Positions 53,344 to 55,571 of a stretch of 55,571 bases of DNA are shown piece after piece. The stretch comes from an uncultured Blautia sp. (GTDB lineage: Bacteria; Bacillota; Clostridia; Lachnospirales; Lachnospiraceae). Position 1 is the first letter of the stretch; each line of letters begins with the position of its first letter. A program made the translations under genes and the position numbers. The notes below the pieces were generated by a model that worked only from the letters and a program-made list of their open reading frames with translations, was not told where the DNA came from and ran no database searches. The stretch is from contig CAKRRX010000003.1 of assembly GCA_934394595.1 (NCBI GenBank), forward strand, positions 1-55,571. Direction: 5' to 3'.

Positions 53344-54693
53344 CTACTTCAGTATGATCAAAAACTGATATGTAGTCCCCTGCTGAAGATTCAAAACATC
53401 TTCTGTACAGAAAACATTTCCATCGTCTGCAGCATAATAGATGTTCTTCAGCAGCTTGTTACTGTTTAATGCATAACGACCGGTAATGTCCGGCGTGGAC
53501 TGAACAACAAGCCATTTCTTTTTTCCCTCCAGCATGAGGGTGGTCATCTCCTCCGGCTTTATCTCACTTGGTGAACTCTTACCCAACACAATACTCTGTG
53601 TGTCCTCATACCTGTTTCCAGTTGCAGCTTCCTCAACAGTAACATGGTAAGTTCTGTTAACTGTTTTCTCTGTGTCCCTTACGTCTTCATATTCAACAGA
53701 TAAAATATATCGTTCGTCTTCCTTATCGAATTGTTTTTCTGTCCCATCCATATACGTAAGTGTCACAGAATATGTTTCCAGATCATTTAAATAGTCTGCA
53801 AACACTGCCGGAATTGTCTCCAGATCCTGATCCAGATTCAGTCTCACAGCCTTCAGTGCGGACTCCGGCGTTTTTTCTTCTGTCTCTGATGAAGAAGGGC
53901 TTTCTGACTCTTTTTCACCTTCTGGCTCTGTTATGGTTTCATCCGGTTCCGAAGGCTCTGTCTCCTGCGGCAGTGCAAACTCTGACAGATAACCAAGCTC
54001 CGTATAGTTCTCTGCATGAGAAATCACAAGAATATAATCCGAGTTTTCTTTTAAGTTTACGGACAGTATTCTGCCCTCTTCCTGGAAGTCTATTTCATCT
54101 TGAATTTTCTCTTCATCTATTATCTCATTTTTTTCCGAGTCAAAATAATGCAATTCTACATCTGACTCTTTTAATGCCTGGTTGAAAACAATGGTGCATA
54201 CCATCCGGGAAGCACTTTTCATATGAAGAAGATAGAGATCATCGTAAGACTTCAAAAGAGCAGTCTCTTTTTGTTCCTGAATTGGCAGTAGTGCCGAAAC
54301 CGGCACACTCACACTTCTGTTTGAGAAAACAATTTCAGCCTGTTCCTCCACTGGTGTATCCATGGAATCAGAACCTTCAGAAATCCATTGCCCACCTGCC
54401 GTGTCTGGTATGTCTGTCGTGTCTCCTGATAGATTTCCTTCAGTATTTCCTTCTGTATCTTCTCTCTTTTCTGAAGTATTCTGATTTTCCGAATCCTGCG
54501 GCAAACTTACTTCAGCATTCAAGTCCCCTTCAGACTGAAACTCTGTATTATCTGTCGCTGCTTCAGCAGCTTCTTCTGCTTCCTGTATTTCTGCTGCCAA
54601 CGCAATCACTTGTGTGTCAGCTCCCATACCGACCATTTCAAAGCAGGCTGCTAACAAAACGGCTCCAGCCCGAAGGAAAAACTTTCTTTTCAT
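53344..54693 (-). CDS. Secreted acidic protein of unknown function
   Basis: This protein has 449 residues from ATG 54693, eight bases after GGAGATG. A signal peptide (FFLRAGAVLLAACFEMVGMG) is followed by a Glu/Asp/Ser-rich low-complexity region (about 35-110), a beta domain (about 115-235), a Pro/Glu/Ser linker (about 240-280) and a second beta domain with YSVTLTYMDGTEKQFDKEDE, ending QQGTTYQFLIILK. No anchor is seen. I recognise no family. It lies between the AWF operon and another putative surface gene. Confidence 0.8.
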   Translation of the reverse strand: MKRKFFLRAGAVLLAACFEMVGMGADTQVIALAAEIQEAEEAAEAATDNTEFQSEGDLNAEVSLPQDSENQNTSEKREDTEGNTEGNLSGDTTDIPDTAGGQWISEGSDSMDTPVEEQAEIVFSNRSVSVPVSALLPIQEQKETALLKSYDDLYLLHMKSASRMVCTIVFNQALKESDVELHYFDSEKNEIIDEEKIQDEIDFQEEGRILSVNLKENSDYILVISHAENYTELGYLSEFALPQETEPSEPDETITEPEGEKESESPSSSETEEKTPESALKAVRLNLDQDLETIPAVFADYLNDLETYSVTLTYMDGTEKQFDKEDERYILSVEYEDVRDTEKTVNRTYHVTVEEAATGNRYEDTQSIVLGKSSPSEIKPEEMTTLMLEGKKKWLVVQSTPDITGRYALNSNKLLKNIYYAADDGNVFCTEDVLNLQQGTTYQFLIILK

Positions 54694-54747
54694 GTGTAAC
54701 CATCTCCTAAATATGCTCATGAGCATACGTATCCATAAAGTGTTTCT

Positions 54748-54776
54748 ATCTTACCATAAACAATCGTACTTATCAA
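54748..54776 (-). promoter_or_regulatory. Promoter of the secreted acidic protein gene
   Basis: TTGATA, 17 bp, TAAGAT on the minus strand, 55 bp upstream of the ATG. Confidence 0.7.
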
Positions 54777-54801
54777 CCAGACTTCTGAAAATAGCATTTT
54801 T

Positions 54802-55571
54802 TCACTTTTTATCAAAGTCTCTCGTAGAAATAACACCATTATAAAATTTTGCATTGGTGTAGATCAGGTAATCTGATACATCCTCCACTAAAGCTGTCCT
54901 GGACCTGTTTGCAAGATGGGCTGTCAATATCACCTTGTAATTGGCATATTGAGCCAGATTACCTAACTTTTCAAGTTCTTTATCTGACTTGACAAAATAA
55001 GAGAAATCAATCTTAAGGGGTTCCGTGGCAAGATTTTGTACCTGACCAGGCGTCAATGGTATCATAAAGTCATACTTTTGGGCAGGGTTTTGTGTGCTTC
55101 CATTATTTACGCTTACCGATGTGATGTAATCCGACATATTCACATCCATATATTTACCATTGTTGTCTTTCTTCTGCAATTGCAGGCTTCCTATCAGATA
55201 ATAAGGATAAGATTCATCCCCTTCCTCTGTCGTGTTCAGTCCTGCTACATCCATCGCATTATAAATGCCCTGCGTCGTAATAGTAACACCACCATTAGCA
55301 GCCACCTCTTTTCCATTAATACCAAGCTGGCTTACATTTCCATCCTCTGACACGGTGTCATATGCATAATAAGTAATTCCCACAGAGTTTATGGTTTCGC
55401 GATAGAACTTTTGACTGTTTTCATTTGAACTGCTCATTAAACTTCCGTCAAGACTGTTTTCACTGTAGGCAATTGCCGCATTCACCGAAAATGAAATTCC
55501 GGATGTTGAATCATTCCCCTTTCTCATAGGGAACTGGGCATCCATCTCTCCTGCATAGTTTAATCTCAGCT
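54802..55571 (-). CDS. Probable surface protein, 5' end outside window
   Basis: The frame is open to the right edge (upstream codons read LRLNYAGE before MDAQFP), so the true start lies beyond the window and 255 residues are visible. The content is Ser/Asn/Thr-rich and beta-like (SFSVNAAIAYSENSLDGSLM, VGITYYAYDTVSEDGNVSQL, YVILTAHLANR-type strands), ending STRDFDKK. No membrane segment is visible in this part. It may belong to the same exported system as the downstream AWF genes, but this is inference only. Confidence 0.7.
   Translation of the reverse strand, partial: LRLNYAGEMDAQFPMRKGNDSTSGISFSVNAAIAYSENSLDGSLMSSSNENSQKFYRETINSVGITYYAYDTVSEDGNVSQLGINGKEVAANGGVTITTQGIYNAMDVAGLNTTEEGDESYPYYLIGSLQLQKKDNNGKYMDVNMSDYITSVSVNNGSTQNPAQKYDFMIPLTPGQVQNLATEPLKIDFSYFVKSDKELEKLGNLAQYANYKVILTAHLANRSRTALVEDVSDYLIYTNAKFYNGVISTRDFDKK

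Overview
The window reads as a chromosomal segment of a spore-forming gut Clostridia, most likely Lachnospiraceae (Blautia/Ruminococcus-like). The evidence is an alpha/beta-type small acid-soluble spore protein, strong AGGAGG ribosome sites with many TTG/GTG starts, ECF-type vitamin transport, SipW-type signal peptidases, and abundant Pro/Thr-rich surface proteins with Big2 and FN3 domains. Almost every gene is on the minus strand; the one clear plus-strand gene is an AraC regulator divergent from galK. The species is an inference.

Layout by position. 1-2 kb: a truncated Ser/Thr kinase, a CYTH protein and a tiny DUF3791-like gene. 2-10.6 kb: MATE transporter, YitT, DNA polymerase IV, galactokinase, AraC regulator, a two-HTH regulator and the spore protein. 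10.8-33.3 kb: a cobalamin-riboswitch regulon. 33.3-36.3 kb: a lipoprotein with a transcobalamin-C-like domain, a EutP-like GTPase, two EutS-like microcompartment shell proteins and a degenerate M14 peptidase. 36.4-38.6 kb: a wall-anchored surface protein. 38.7-42.8 kb: proline synthesis (proB, proA) with YnzC-like and 5-formyl-THF cyclo-ligase genes, then a YerB-like protein. 42.9-44.6 kb: ybeY and phoH. 44.6-53.2 kb: a SipW-type secretion island with two signal peptidases, a membrane-anchored McrB-like AAA+ protein, a DUF2357 coiled-coil protein and four paralogous secreted proteins. 53.3-55.6 kb: two more secreted or surface proteins, the last truncated by the window edge.

The most notable system is the cobalamin regulon. 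A perfect consensus promoter (TTGACA-N17-TATAAT) drives a cobalamin-type riboswitch with a terminator, followed by about 17 kb of tightly packed genes. In order these are a BspA-type LRR protein, EcfT, fused EcfA-EcfA', a CbrT-like S component, an alpha/alpha-toroid lipoprotein, MoxR, DUF58, a transglutaminase-like membrane protein, a DUF4430 membrane protein, a Pro/Thr-rich anchored protein and a beta-propeller surface protein. A second, near-identical promoter-riboswitch-terminator unit then controls a 1626-residue surface protein that also carries a DUF4430-like domain. The alpha/alpha toroid and DUF4430 are the two folds that make up animal intrinsic factor and transcobalamin. I therefore infer a split, cell-surface, intrinsic-factor-like vitamin B12 capture system feeding a dedicated ECF importer. 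The neighbouring EutS/EutP/DUF4430 operon fits the same theme, because ethanolamine and propanediol microcompartments depend on B12.

The second notable system is the SipW island. It links an McrBC-derived gene pair that lacks any visible nuclease domain to two signal peptidases and to four exported paralogues sharing an N-terminal AWF-type signal and a C-terminal LEG(C/T)D-x-x-C motif.
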